64,000 nucleotides of DNA from an uncultured Saprospiraceae bacterium. Lineage in GTDB: Bacteria > Bacteroidota > Bacteroidia > Chitinophagales > Saprospiraceae. Positions 49,801-60,300 of the stretch are shown piece by piece. The DNA is taken from the NCBI GenBank assembly GCA_937921825.1, contig CAKZVK010000024.1, forward strand, positions 1 through 64,000. The letters run 5' to 3'. Both the position numbers and the translations under genes were made by a program. Every line of letters starts with the position of its first letter. Position 1 is the first letter of the stretch. The notes beneath the pieces are model-generated. The model did not search any database. It saw only the letters and a list, made by a program, of their open reading frames with translations, and was not told the origin of the DNA.

Positions 49801-52471
49801 TCTACAATTCGATCCGAATGTACTTTGCTACAGAGAGATTAGAAATATAAATCCAGCTGTTCCTACAATGAATAGCGGATTTATTGATGTTAATACTCCA
49901 GGCATCATGAAGCTGGCATGGTCAGATCCTAATAGACAAGGAAGAACTATAATAGATGGACCAGGAGAGGAGACTTATTTTAGTGTCTGTTTTGATGTGA
50001 AGCTACCTTGTGACCAGACTGCGAATGTAGATGTGCTCGTGGATCCTTCTGTTGCAGCTTTCTTTGAAGTTGTAAATGAAACAAATCAAACGACGCCTCT
50101 GCCATTCACTTTTGACAATGGTTCTGTGACCTTGGATTGTGATGGTAACCCTATGCCACCTACTATTACAGGTCAGAATATAGTCAACCCTAGATGCAGT
50201 GATGAGAATAATGGGGCTATAACCGTAGATTTTGTTGGAGGGGTAGGAGTGACTAACTGTTCTTGGACAGGTCCTAACGGTTTCTCAGCATCATTTGATA
50301 ACTGTAATGGCACGACAGGGATTTCTGGTCTTGCTCCAGGTACATATACGATCCGTATCACTGATAGTGCTAACAATGCAGCTACAGAATTTTATAGCAT
50401 AACAGCACCAAGCCCAATTGCCATTAATGCAACAGTAACTAACGTCACTTGTGATGCACAAGGCAATACCATATTCGGAATGATTCTAGTGAATCCTTCT
50501 GGAGGCACAGGACCTTATACAGTTAGCCCTACACAACAAAATCTTATCAATATAAATGAAGGGGATTATAGAGTAGAAGTAACTGATTCTAGAGGTTGTT
50601 CTGTAGTTCAGTTCTACAGTGTCGGAAAAGATTGTGACCAATTTGAAATAACTTCTTGCTCTGCTACAGTAGTTTCACAATCAGAATGTGGTCGAGGAGG
50701 TAGAATAGAAACACAAGTAGTAGGCGGTCTGCCGCCTTTTGCTGTTTCATATAGTCCAGCTGTTTCTGATATAAATAATATCCCTCCAGGTGCTTATTGC
50801 CTTACTATTCGTGATGCTAATGGAAGTGAGTGCAAAACCAATACGGTCACTGTCTTTGATAGTACGCTGCCTCTCAATGCTTTTGTATCTAACATACAAC
50901 CGGGTAATTCATGCACCTTGGTAGGAGGTAGTGCAGACATAGAGGTCGTAGGAGGTTGTCCACCTTATGCTTGTTCTATAGGACTTATCATAGGAGGTGT
51001 ACAGCAAGGTGCAAATAATTGCTCTACTAGTAATAACATCTTACCTGGCCTTTATTACTTGAGGGTAAGAGATAACAATAACAATATCTTTGAGACTCAG
51101 TTTACAATACCGAACATGCCTATCGCACCTCTAACTTCTAGTGTTTCTAATCTAGAAGATGCTGGGCCATGTAGTTATGATAATGGTTCGGTAACTATAG
51201 GTGCTGCTGGGGGTTGTGGTCCATATACTGTAGAGATAGAAGAAGAAAATAATCCAGGTACTCTAGTAGCGAGTGGAGCAGGTAATGTGACTTATCAGTT
51301 ACCCACTGGTTCATATATAGCAACTATTACTGATAATGATGGGAGTAATCCTTCTATGAGTACTGAGACCTTTACAATTGGTGGTCCAGATCCTATAACC
51401 CTAGCTGGAGTATATGAAGATATAGACTCTTGTGATATTAGAATACCATTTGCTGGAGGTACACCACCGTATAGTTTTGAATGGTTAGATTCTAGTAATA
51501 ATCTTGTATCAAGTGATGAAGTATTGGATCTGACTAATGAAATGCTTGCAATTTGTGATACAGCATCTGTGACGAGAGTTTACACTGTGATAGTAACTGA
51601 TGGCTCTGGTTGCGTATTTAATTTTGAAGAATCGATTGAATGTATGGGTTTACTGCCTTGTGGCGATCCAGGAGTTCTATCTGTAAGTGATCTTGAAGGA
51701 AGTACTGTAACTTGTCCAGAAGATACTGATGGTACTATCTCAGGTGTCATAGCTCAAGAGCCTGCATTTGCTCCTTATACAATCACAGTAAGTGACCAAA
51801 ATGGAAATGAGTCTAGTATTATCCAGAATGATGTGGGACCATTTACTTTCCCTAATCTGAGTGCGAGTAGTTATACTATGATGATTACAGATATCAATGG
51901 TACAGACTGGTTCCTCGGTTCTAATATTATCGTGGGTTCTAATGAGCCAATCGACATAGAGCTATTGGATTCCTCATGTGAGGATGGCCAAGGTGTTCTA
52001 GAGGTTAGTTTTTCTGGAGGCACGGGTAATAATTATACATTGGAATGGACCTATCTAGGTCAGGCATTTTCGGCGGAGCCTAGAATCACTGACCTTGAAG
52101 AAGGGTCCTACTTTATAGAAGTAGTGGATGGTGCTAATTGTAGCCAATCACGTGTCTATGATGTGATGTGTGATGAAGTCATCGAAGATTGTGACATCTA
52201 TGATGGAAGACCAGTCATTACGCCTAACGCTGATGGTATAAATGATGTGTTAACTATCGAGTGCGCCTCAGCAGATCAGCAACTAAGTATCTATGATAGG
52301 TGGGGTAACATGGTTTACTCTGCAGATTATGGTGCTGGTTGGGAAGGATTGGATAACGATAATCAGCGATTAGGAGAAGGAGCCTATTATTGGGTTTTAT
52401 TGGTTGAGAACGCTGACGGTACCGCAGAACGAATAGAAAAAGGAACTGTCACCATACTCAGAAATGAATAA
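46835..52471 (+). CDS. Seven-module cohesin-like array protein with SprB-like repeats and gliding motility-associated (type B) C-terminal domain
   Basis: Signal peptide; modules start about 46898, 47389, 47846, 48299, 48761, 49229, 49697 (e.g. DNVCIPVTVDGFTNINSVNGSLMWDPTILSYTG...LLELCFDVVGS); SprB-like repeats 50161-52190; C-terminal VITPNADGINDVLTIECASADQQLSIYDRWGNMVYSA. Confidence 0.9.
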   Translation: MSLRIHVIFILLLSSITGYAQTPLNFITTQTSVPAPGSTLDVEVRFADFNDLIGVNAYILWDSTVMEIDTIPFVDTSNTLPGFSRASLALPSMNNLNPEQGQMKMFWFSGGAVSIPDSTHLFTMRFNVVGTPCDSTTFTLGNVGSFPTQMTEILNAAGEDIGGIITGPVVEIPGTNCNMMTASPVGFDLLNVTTMSGSNICMPLVVSNFDSIDSFGGSLAWDPNVLSYTGVQAFGVNNFSATDFNELQTSAGSLTYTWIDNSGVNPETLGNGATLFEVCFDVLGSPGSSGQVNIVDTPTPVSITKAQPDPTNPNSILLQFTTSAGIVSVQQIAQPDPVTFHFADVSADMGTNVCIPVTVDDFTNINSVSASLSWDASVAQYTGSQAYALNNFTNNNVNSNNASSGELGFTWSDISSANPATLSNGSTLLELCFDMVGAQGTSTGVNFSNSPFPIMVTQQNSTPGQPAITLQTMLDNGSIAVNNNSLADVVFTLPNLSGNNGDNVCIPVTVDGFTNINSVNGSLMWDPTILSYTGLGNSNLPGLTPSSNLNESQTGNGMLGFSWLDLSGSTPVTIPNGGTLLELCFDVVGSQNAVTTLKMTDSPTIISVSEQPASPSEPSIELSFSLENGSYTVINGPNTGSGVTLTMGSASGSCNDNICVPMTASGFTDINSFNGSIQWSPTELEYTGIANVALPGLTPSGNLNETQTGNGMLGFSWLDLSGSAPVTLASGATIFEVCFDVIGSNSNSTSALTTIDSPTIISISAQPANPSDPSIELMFNLQPGNFTINAGCTPTTGGVDFILSEVCAAPTDNTVCVPLEVNNFTNVSQLDFSLMWDPTVIEFDEVDEVLLAGFNETNNINTNQIDNGMLSFIWFDDTGANPATFADGTAIAEFCFDVIGGNGDVSVVKMFDGQSVGLTDIAVGVAGATPSDPVMPTTYTLDDGEVEIKTASPDFHLSVSETTTETPGGVACVDLNVVNFNNLIITEWNLQFDPNVLCYREIRNINPAVPTMNSGFIDVNTPGIMKLAWSDPNRQGRTIIDGPGEETYFSVCFDVKLPCDQTANVDVLVDPSVAAFFEVVNETNQTTPLPFTFDNGSVTLDCDGNPMPPTITGQNIVNPRCSDENNGAITVDFVGGVGVTNCSWTGPNGFSASFDNCNGTTGISGLAPGTYTIRITDSANNAATEFYSITAPSPIAINATVTNVTCDAQGNTIFGMILVNPSGGTGPYTVSPTQQNLININEGDYRVEVTDSRGCSVVQFYSVGKDCDQFEITSCSATVVSQSECGRGGRIETQVVGGLPPFAVSYSPAVSDINNIPPGAYCLTIRDANGSECKTNTVTVFDSTLPLNAFVSNIQPGNSCTLVGGSADIEVVGGCPPYACSIGLIIGGVQQGANNCSTSNNILPGLYYLRVRDNNNNIFETQFTIPNMPIAPLTSSVSNLEDAGPCSYDNGSVTIGAAGGCGPYTVEIEEENNPGTLVASGAGNVTYQLPTGSYIATITDNDGSNPSMSTETFTIGGPDPITLAGVYEDIDSCDIRIPFAGGTPPYSFEWLDSSNNLVSSDEVLDLTNEMLAICDTASVTRVYTVIVTDGSGCVFNFEESIECMGLLPCGDPGVLSVSDLEGSTVTCPEDTDGTISGVIAQEPAFAPYTITVSDQNGNESSIIQNDVGPFTFPNLSASSYTMMITDINGTDWFLGSNIIVGSNEPIDIELLDSSCEDGQGVLEVSFSGGTGNNYTLEWTYLGQAFSAEPRITDLEEGSYFIEVVDGANCSQSRVYDVMCDEVIEDCDIYDGRPVITPNADGINDVLTIECASADQQLSIYDRWGNMVYSADYGAGWEGLDNDNQRLGEGAYYWVLLVENADGTAERIEKGTVTILRNE

Positions 52472-52498
52472 TTCTAAAGCTCTATAAAGAATTTAAAC

Positions 52499-53482
52499 AT
52501 GAAACGATATTTATATATACTCTTCTTAGTTGCTGTTAGTACTACTGTATTTGGGCAAGTAAGGTATTTTGACGAAAGATATATATCTACCCTAAGCTAC
52601 TTGAATCCAGTGATTATCAATCCTGGAGCCTCTGGTGCCATGGGTACACATCAGATTATAGTTAACTACAAGAACAAATGGGCTTCCTTTCCGGATTCTC
52701 CAAAGTCTTATCTATTAAGTTATGATGGCCCGATTGCTGAAAGATTAGGATTAGGTATACTCGCATCTTCTGATAGTAATGGCGCTCTAGAGACAACTAA
52801 GATTCAAGGATCTTTGGCTTATACTATTGAGTCAGTTAATAATGTAATCAGAGCTGGATTTTCTGGAGAATATGTCAATCACGGCTTATCCTCTGATGTC
52901 CTTACCAATAAATATATTCAAGAAGGCGATGCGATATTAGTAGACAGAGAGGCAGGGAATGGTTTTATAGATGTTAGTGTAGGCGCTTATGGGGTATATG
53001 ATAATACGATCACCTATGGACTAGCTTTACCCTCTTTAGTAAGCAGTCGTATAGATACAGATTCTGAAGACACTTTTACTAGAGAGATCGGCTTCATCTT
53101 GAATGTGGGTTATATCTATAGGGTAGAAGGCGTAGATGCTGTCTTTGAGCCTTCAGTCTTTATTAAGCAGTTAAACAATGTACCTTTCCATACAGATATA
53201 AATCTTCTGGGAAGATTTGCAGACGATAAGCTGAGAGGAGGTATTACTTATACAGTCGGTGGCGATAAGAGAGTAGGCTTTACTATGGGTACCACTTTCA
53301 ATGCTATGACACTGAACTATAGCTATAATGCAAGCAGACATGAGTTCCAGACCTATAACAATGGAACACATGAGTTTTCATTGAGGTTTGATATTGGAGG
53401 AAAGAGCCTAGGAAATAGTGTGATAGATATGAAGGGAGACGATATGGACGGTGAGAAAATTATAGAAGCGATTGAAAATTAA
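52499..53482 (+). CDS. PorP/SprF family type IX secretion-associated membrane protein
   Basis: YFDERYISTLSYLNPVIINPGASGAMGTHQIIVNYKNKWASFPDSPKSYLLSYDGPIAERLGLGI; 28 nt after the type B CTD gene. Confidence 0.92.
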   Translation: MKRYLYILFLVAVSTTVFGQVRYFDERYISTLSYLNPVIINPGASGAMGTHQIIVNYKNKWASFPDSPKSYLLSYDGPIAERLGLGILASSDSNGALETTKIQGSLAYTIESVNNVIRAGFSGEYVNHGLSSDVLTNKYIQEGDAILVDREAGNGFIDVSVGAYGVYDNTITYGLALPSLVSSRIDTDSEDTFTREIGFILNVGYIYRVEGVDAVFEPSVFIKQLNNVPFHTDINLLGRFADDKLRGGITYTVGGDKRVGFTMGTTFNAMTLNYSYNASRHEFQTYNNGTHEFSLRFDIGGKSLGNSVIDMKGDDMDGEKIIEAIEN

Positions 53483-53582
53483 TAAAAACAGATAGTGTTC
53501 AAACTACGGTTACTATATATTAAAATAAATATATATATGAAATATACCAATACGTTGGTACTTCGATCCTGATTTGAAAAAC

Positions 53583-53590
53583 TATCTTTG
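53583..53590 (+). promoter_or_regulatory. Candidate TAnnTTTG promoter box for the 53825/54354 unit
   Basis: tatctttg about 235 nt before ATG 53825. Confidence 0.35.
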
Positions 53591-53824
53591 TCAAGATAAG
53601 AAGCATGCCATAGGTATGTTTCCACTAAGCGTATTTTTAAAAGGACAGTCTACACGAAGAAAAAGACGAAATCATCTTCAGATTATCCTTTAATCAAGTT
53701 TGGTAAAAATACAGAGCTGTATTGCTTTGTATTGGTTGTGAAAACCATTGTACTGGTATTCCAGTGCTATTATTTTATAGTATTATTTGATTATTTAAAC
53801 TTAATTATTCAAAAACTCAATCTC

Positions 53825-54316
53825 ATGAAAAAAGCGTACAACGTTTATTCTATTCTAGGGAAGGCAGTTAGTAAGGCAGCAATGTTGACTTCAGTGTTTG
53901 CGCTTTGTTTTCTCTTTTCGGGACAAGCTTTTAGTCAAGCATCTGCTCCCGATGCAATTTTTGACGATGCAACTACGATGGAGTTGATGTCTACTGTAAG
54001 AAGCAATTCGGAAAGACTCAATCCTGCATCTATTACCCCAGATGGTGCGCAAAGCATTGCACGTGCATTATACCAGGAATTTAAGGCGGATTATAACCCT
54101 GATACAGAGGGTAATCAAGAAATAGAGATGGAGATCAGAAAGGTCTTTGTTACAACTCTAGTAGATCAACTTAATAAGTCTATTGTTTTCGACCAAGCTT
54201 TTACTAGAGCGCAATCAGCTGCTCAATTAAGGTTTATGAAGTATGGTTCAGGAGCATATACAGGTCCTAACACTGTACCTGTTATTGCAGAGGAGATTAT
54301 AGCTAAGTTCTTTTAA
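53825..54316 (+). CDS. Small secreted protein of unknown function (163 aa)
   Basis: Signal peptide MKKAYNVYSILGKAVSKAAMLTSVFALCFLFSGQAFSQ; ATG at 53825 preferred to the upstream alternative start. Confidence 0.75.
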   Translation: MKKAYNVYSILGKAVSKAAMLTSVFALCFLFSGQAFSQASAPDAIFDDATTMELMSTVRSNSERLNPASITPDGAQSIARALYQEFKADYNPDTEGNQEIEMEIRKVFVTTLVDQLNKSIVFDQAFTRAQSAAQLRFMKYGSGAYTGPNTVPVIAEEIIAKFF

Positions 54317-54353
54317 GTAGAAAATTCGATTATAACATAAACTCAATCTTATT

Positions 54354-57300
54354 ATGAAAAAGATTATTAATTTATTAACTCAATCACTAGCAGTACTCTC
54401 GCTTGTGTTAGTGTCTATGTCCTTGGGATATGGACAATGTAGCCCAGGCCAGATTAACGTAGATGTATCTTACACAGCTGGTGGTTTCAATGGTGAAAAT
54501 GGCTGGTTGCTGTGGAATGCAACTGCCGGCACCCCTACAGGCCCGATGGCTAGCGCAGCTGCTGGTTGTGATCCAAACGCAACCGTCGTCTATTCAGGTG
54601 ATGGTGGGATGAACCCTGTAGCTGGAACTACATCAATATGTGTTGCAGATGGTTCATCAGTAGAACTTTATCTTTTTGAAACATTTGGTGACGGCTGGTG
54701 TGCTCCAGCTTGTATTGATGTTTCAGTCAATGAGGACGGTTCAAACAATGGTTGTGACCCATTAAGTGTTGCTGCTTTTACTTCTTGTCCAGGGGGACCG
54801 AATGCCTTGTTTAGCGGCGCTACTCCTGAAAATATGGGTACTCCTGCGGGAGGTGTGCTTGCGGCTTCATTCACAGTGACAGGGTCAGGTTGTGCTCCTC
54901 CATCGTGTAGTATTGAATGTCCAGATGATATAGTATTATCTACTGACCCAGGTGTTTGTTCTGCTTTCGTAGAATTACCTGAGCCTGTTTTGACTGGAGA
55001 TTGTGTAGCATCACCTGTAGCTTTCGTTGAAGTAGGTGGTGATTTAGGACTACCTACTTATAATGCTACAGGATTAGATGTTAGTACGTTTACTCTTAAC
55101 GTGCCTGTTGATCCAGCAGTTTGTGCATCTTGTTTATCAACTGTTCCTTCCCTTCCTATGGAAATCTGTTTAACAGCTGATTGGGGTGGAGCTACTGCAT
55201 TTGAATCTTCAACTGTTACTGTATCTAGTCCTTCTGGCTCAGTTACAGGTGTTTTAGGTTTAGGTGGAGTAGGAGATTGTAATGAAGACTGTATTACTAT
55301 AGATGTACCTACATCTTGGTTGTGTGGACCTGGAGGAACTTCAGTTCCTATTACTATAGAATTAGGAGCAGATGCAGATGTTGATAACATTTGTGGTGGT
55401 GATGATCCACTTTTAGTAAGTTTCGCTATGCCTACGGATTGTGATTTTTATGATATTCAGGGAGCAATCGCTGGAGGTAATTATCCTTTAGGCGAAACTT
55501 GTATCACTTACCTTGCTACAGGTTCTGGTTCAGCTATCCCAACCGAGCAATGTTCGTTTAAGATAACTGTTGAAGATAACGAAGCGCCTGTATTTACTTG
55601 TCCTGTTGATCAGACAGTTAACCTACAAGGAGGAGAATGTTGTCAGTTAATTGATTATGCGGTGAATGCAACAGATAACTGTGGCCTTAAGGCGTTCGGT
55701 TTAGAGCCTTCAGTAACAACATTTGATGGTTGTGATCCTTCAGCTGCTGGTGGTTCTACTTTCGATATGATTTATTTTGACATCCAGAATAACGGTTCTA
55801 ATACTGTATTCTTGGAAACTATAAATATCCCAGTTTGGGCTGGATTAGGTTCTGGTACATTTGCTTGGGAAGTTTACATTACACCAGGCACATCAGTAGG
55901 TAATGAAACTAATTCAGGTGCTTGGACCTTAGCGGGTAGTTTACCTGAGGCAGTTTATTCTGGTGGAGATGTAGCATCAGTGCCTATTACTGGTGGATTT
56001 TCTTCTACAGCTTGTGGTGATGATGGTCTTGCGATAGGACCAGGCGAGTCGCTAGGTATAGCTGCAGGATTCCCTATCCAGTATACTGGTTCATTTGGTA
56101 TCGAGTACGTATTTGGTGCTTGTACACCTCCAACTAACGCAGACGGACTTACTCTTATTAGTAACGGAGCGACGACTAATGCTTTTGCTGGTACACTTCT
56201 AGCACCTAGAGGATTCGTGGGTAATTTCGATTACTCTGTTCAGCCAGCTAATGGAAGTGGAAGCTTTGAACTTGTTTCTGGTTTACCATCAGGTTCAGAA
56301 TTCCCAATTGGTACTACACAGCAATGCTTCAGAGCAGAGGATTGTTCAGGAAATATGTCTGAATGTAAATTCTCAGTTACTGTTAATGAAATACCTGAGT
56401 CAACAAGAGTTACCTCTTTGACTTGTAATGATAATATTAACGTATCTATAGATGAGAACTGTGAAGTATTCATCAATGCAGATATGTTCTTAGAAGGAAC
56501 TAACTATGGATGTTACTTCAACTGTTATGAAGTATATATCAAGGATGAGCGCGGAGTTATAATCTCTAGTACTTGTTCTGATCCAGAAAAGGGAGAATTG
56601 TTCCCAGATAAAGACAGAAATCCAGTAGATGTTAATGGTTGTAAAGTACAACTTCCTTGCGGTGAGTATACTTATGAAGTATACGATGCTTGTAATGATA
56701 ATCTATGTTGGGGTACATTTACTGTAGAGGACAAGATCGCTCCTATGTTACAATGTCCTAGTAGTTTCACAGTAAATTGTACTGAATCTACTGAGCCAAG
56801 AGCTACTGTCATAGGTGTAAATGCTAATACTCCAGATCCTAGTCCGATGCAGTGGTCTGCTACAGGTAATGGAGCTTCTTTGGATTATGATTTTGGACCT
56901 GTTGATCCAGAATGCATCATTACAGATGTAAATATTCAGATAGTTTTAGATCACGGTTGGGTTCCAGATACAGAGGCGACATTGACTTCTCCTTCAGGTA
57001 CTACTGTTGCCTTATGGGGTGGTACAGCTGGTGTTGCACCTTGCTTTAATCCTAACAATGATAATGTTAATGTAATATTCGACGATGAATCCGGTAATGC
57101 TTTTGCATGTCATTCACCAGCTGGTGGTCCAGATCCAAATGTAACACCTCCTGCTGATTGTCTAGGTGTAGCATATGATTATGCTGCTTTAGGCGGTTCT
57201 GTTGGGTTTGGTGCTATGAACTCTCAGGCAGGTGACTTGAGTATGTTTAACGGTGAAAACTGTGGAGGTGTTTGGACTCTTGAGATAGTAGATAACTTTG

Positions 57301-60300
57301 CCTTTGGTCAAGGTGGTTGTTTGAATGAGACTACTTTATTTGTAGAAGGAGATGGTCCAGGAGTTCCGTTACTAGCAGGTACCTTACCTACTATAACAGA
57401 CTGCGAGGATAACTCAAGAAATCAAACTTTTGTTTATGATGCTTCTTGTGGAAAAGAAACAGTGAGATATACTGATAACGTATCTGGTAGCGGATGTGAT
57501 GGTATGCAAATACTAAGAACATGGGTTGCTACAGATGACAAAGGAAATAGTGGAGAATGTGTTCAGACGATAACTGTTGAGTCTATTGGTATTGATACTG
57601 AAGGAACTGATTGGTTCTGGCCAGATACTGATGTACCTACTATAGCTTGTTTAGATGGTTCTTCTATCAATCCAGATGGCGACTCAGGTATCCAACTGAC
57701 ATGTGGCGCAGATGCTTCACCAGAAGGAATTATGAAGTATTACTTAGCTGAATATCAAGCTTGTGTACCACCTCCATCTCCGGATGCAGCTGACTACCCA
57801 ATCTACAGAGCTAATCTTAAGAGATTTGCAAGAAGTAAGGCTTTCCCTTACGCTGTAACTAACGAAGGATGTGAGTCTGATACTTACCCAGAAGAGACTG
57901 CTGTGATATTCATGGAAAACACATGTAATATTATCTTCAGCTACAATGATCACGTATTACCAGCTTGTGGTAGTGATTGTTCTGGAAATGAAAAGATCAT
58001 CAGAGAATGGACGGCTTTAGATTGGTGTGATGCGAGTACAATAACTCATACTCAGATTATACATTCTAAGGATAACAATGGTCCTCAAGTTGATTTATTA
58101 GCGGCATTTGGTGTTCAATCAACTAATGAAATGACTGTGAGTGCTGACCCTTGGGGTTGTCAAGCAACTTTCACTATACCTGCTCCTGAGCATTTATTAG
58201 ATGACTGTTCTGATGATATTACTTATACAGTTAGTGGGCCAGCTAATCTTAGTTTTTCAAATGGCGCATGGCAAGTAAGTGGCGCACCAAGAGGTGTTCA
58301 CACATATACTTATACAGCAGTTGATTGTTGTGGTAATGAAGGAACGGCTACTTTAACAGTAACTGTTGTAGATAATACACCACCTATTCCAGTTGTAATT
58401 AGAGATGTTGTTGTAGGGATGACTTATGCACCATCTAACCCAGAAGGGGGATCTGCAAAAGTATTTGTAGACCAAATAGATAACGGATCTCATGATGGAG
58501 ATTGTGGAAGAGTTAAGACATACATTAGAAGAATGGATGGCGAGAACTGTGGAAACCCAGGTAACAATACCTTCGCAAACTTCAATGATTTACCAAATAA
58601 CGTTCAGACACCAATAAATCATGATAGAAATGATCCAGATGGTGGTCAATTCGTTAAGTTCTGTTGTGCAGACTTGTTGAATGATTCATTTGATGGTGGA
58701 GATTTAGATGGTGATGGAATCAATGATTATGTAATCATACCTGTAGAGATAGCTGTATGGGATGATGCGGATGGTGACGGATGGCCAGGAAGTTCTCTTG
58801 GAGATAGATTGTCTGTGACATGGGCTAATGTAAGATTAGAAGCAAAAGTTGCTCCTATCTTAACTTGTCCTCCTGATGCAACTATTGAATGTGATCAAGA
58901 TGAGAATTCAATGTTAGTTATTCAGTCTTTCTTAGGTGGAACGGCGACAGCAGTATCTAACTGTGGGACTCTTGATGTTGAATATACTGATGAATGTGAT
59001 GAAGATTTCAATAAAGCTTGTCACCATGGTATTGTTATAAGAACATATACTATACCAGGTACTCAAATGACTTGTGAGCAAGAGATTACAATTAATGAGC
59101 CAGGTGTAGGCACAACTGAGTATTTCTCAGGTAGTTATTACCTGACTGATGCTAATGGTGATTACATACTACAGAATAATGGAAGACCTATCGAAAATGA
59201 CAATGTTACTTTCCCTTATGAAGGTGATGCTGTGGATGTTGAAAACGATGATTTCGATGACTTCTCTGAAGTAGAGCTTGATTGTGTAGATGGAATGTTA
59301 GAAGATGAGCCTACATGGGTTGCTGAAGGCTGTGGTTTAATTGGATGGTCTTTAGAGTCTGATACAATCTATCTTGAAGGAGATGCTTGTGTTAAAGTAA
59401 TAAACAAGTACTGTGTAATTGACTGGTGTCAGTATGATCCAAGTTTACCTGGAAGAGTACCAACTAATGGTGACATGAAAGGAAACGAAGAGAACCCAGG
59501 TAAGTGGTGCTGGACTGTAATAGGAAAGTTAAGAGACGAAGTTGCTCCATCAGTAACAGCTACAGATGCTGAATTCCCTGCTCAGCCAGGTGGAGGTGGA
59601 TCAGGTGGATTCCCTACATCATTGAACTGTGTAGGTACAGCTCAGATGTCTGCAGTAAGTAATGATGATGCTTCTGATTGTCCAAGTGACTGGATTAAGT
59701 GGGTAGTATATGTAGATAGTTATGATGACGGTACTCCTAACTGGGAGTGGAGTTCATTCATTGCTCCTGATGATGGTAACCAAATACCATGTTGGACAGA
59801 TACTAACGGAAATGGTATTCCTGATGTAAGAGTCGGAAGTGGCACATGTAACTTTGATAATGCTGATAGTAATGGAACAGCTCCAGGTGAGACGTTCACT
59901 ATTAACATTCCAGAAACATATCCTGCAGATTGTGATGGTTCTACTAGACACAAAGTAAGCTGGACTGCATTTGATGGTTGTGGTAATATTTCTTCTACAA
60001 CAAGTTATTTCACAATAACAGATCAGAAGGCACCAACTCCTTACTGTGTGAACTTAAGTACTGCGTTAATGGATATCCCTGTAGGTGGAAGTCCTGAAGA
60101 TGCAATGGTTGAACTATGGGCTATTGATTTCGATAGAGGTAGTTTCGATAACTGTACAGATGATGAGAACTTGTTATTCACGTTCACAGATGATGCTTCT
60201 ACAGTTATACCTGAGTTCAGAAGTGCAGCTATGACATTCACTTGTGAAGATTTAGCTGGAGGTAATCCTGCATTATTAACTCTTCCTATCTATGTATGGG

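Noticed and set aside
46898-50140. CRISPR-like or simple tandem DNA repeat array
   Set aside because: Periodicity of about 450-490 nt is explained by diverged cohesin-like protein modules
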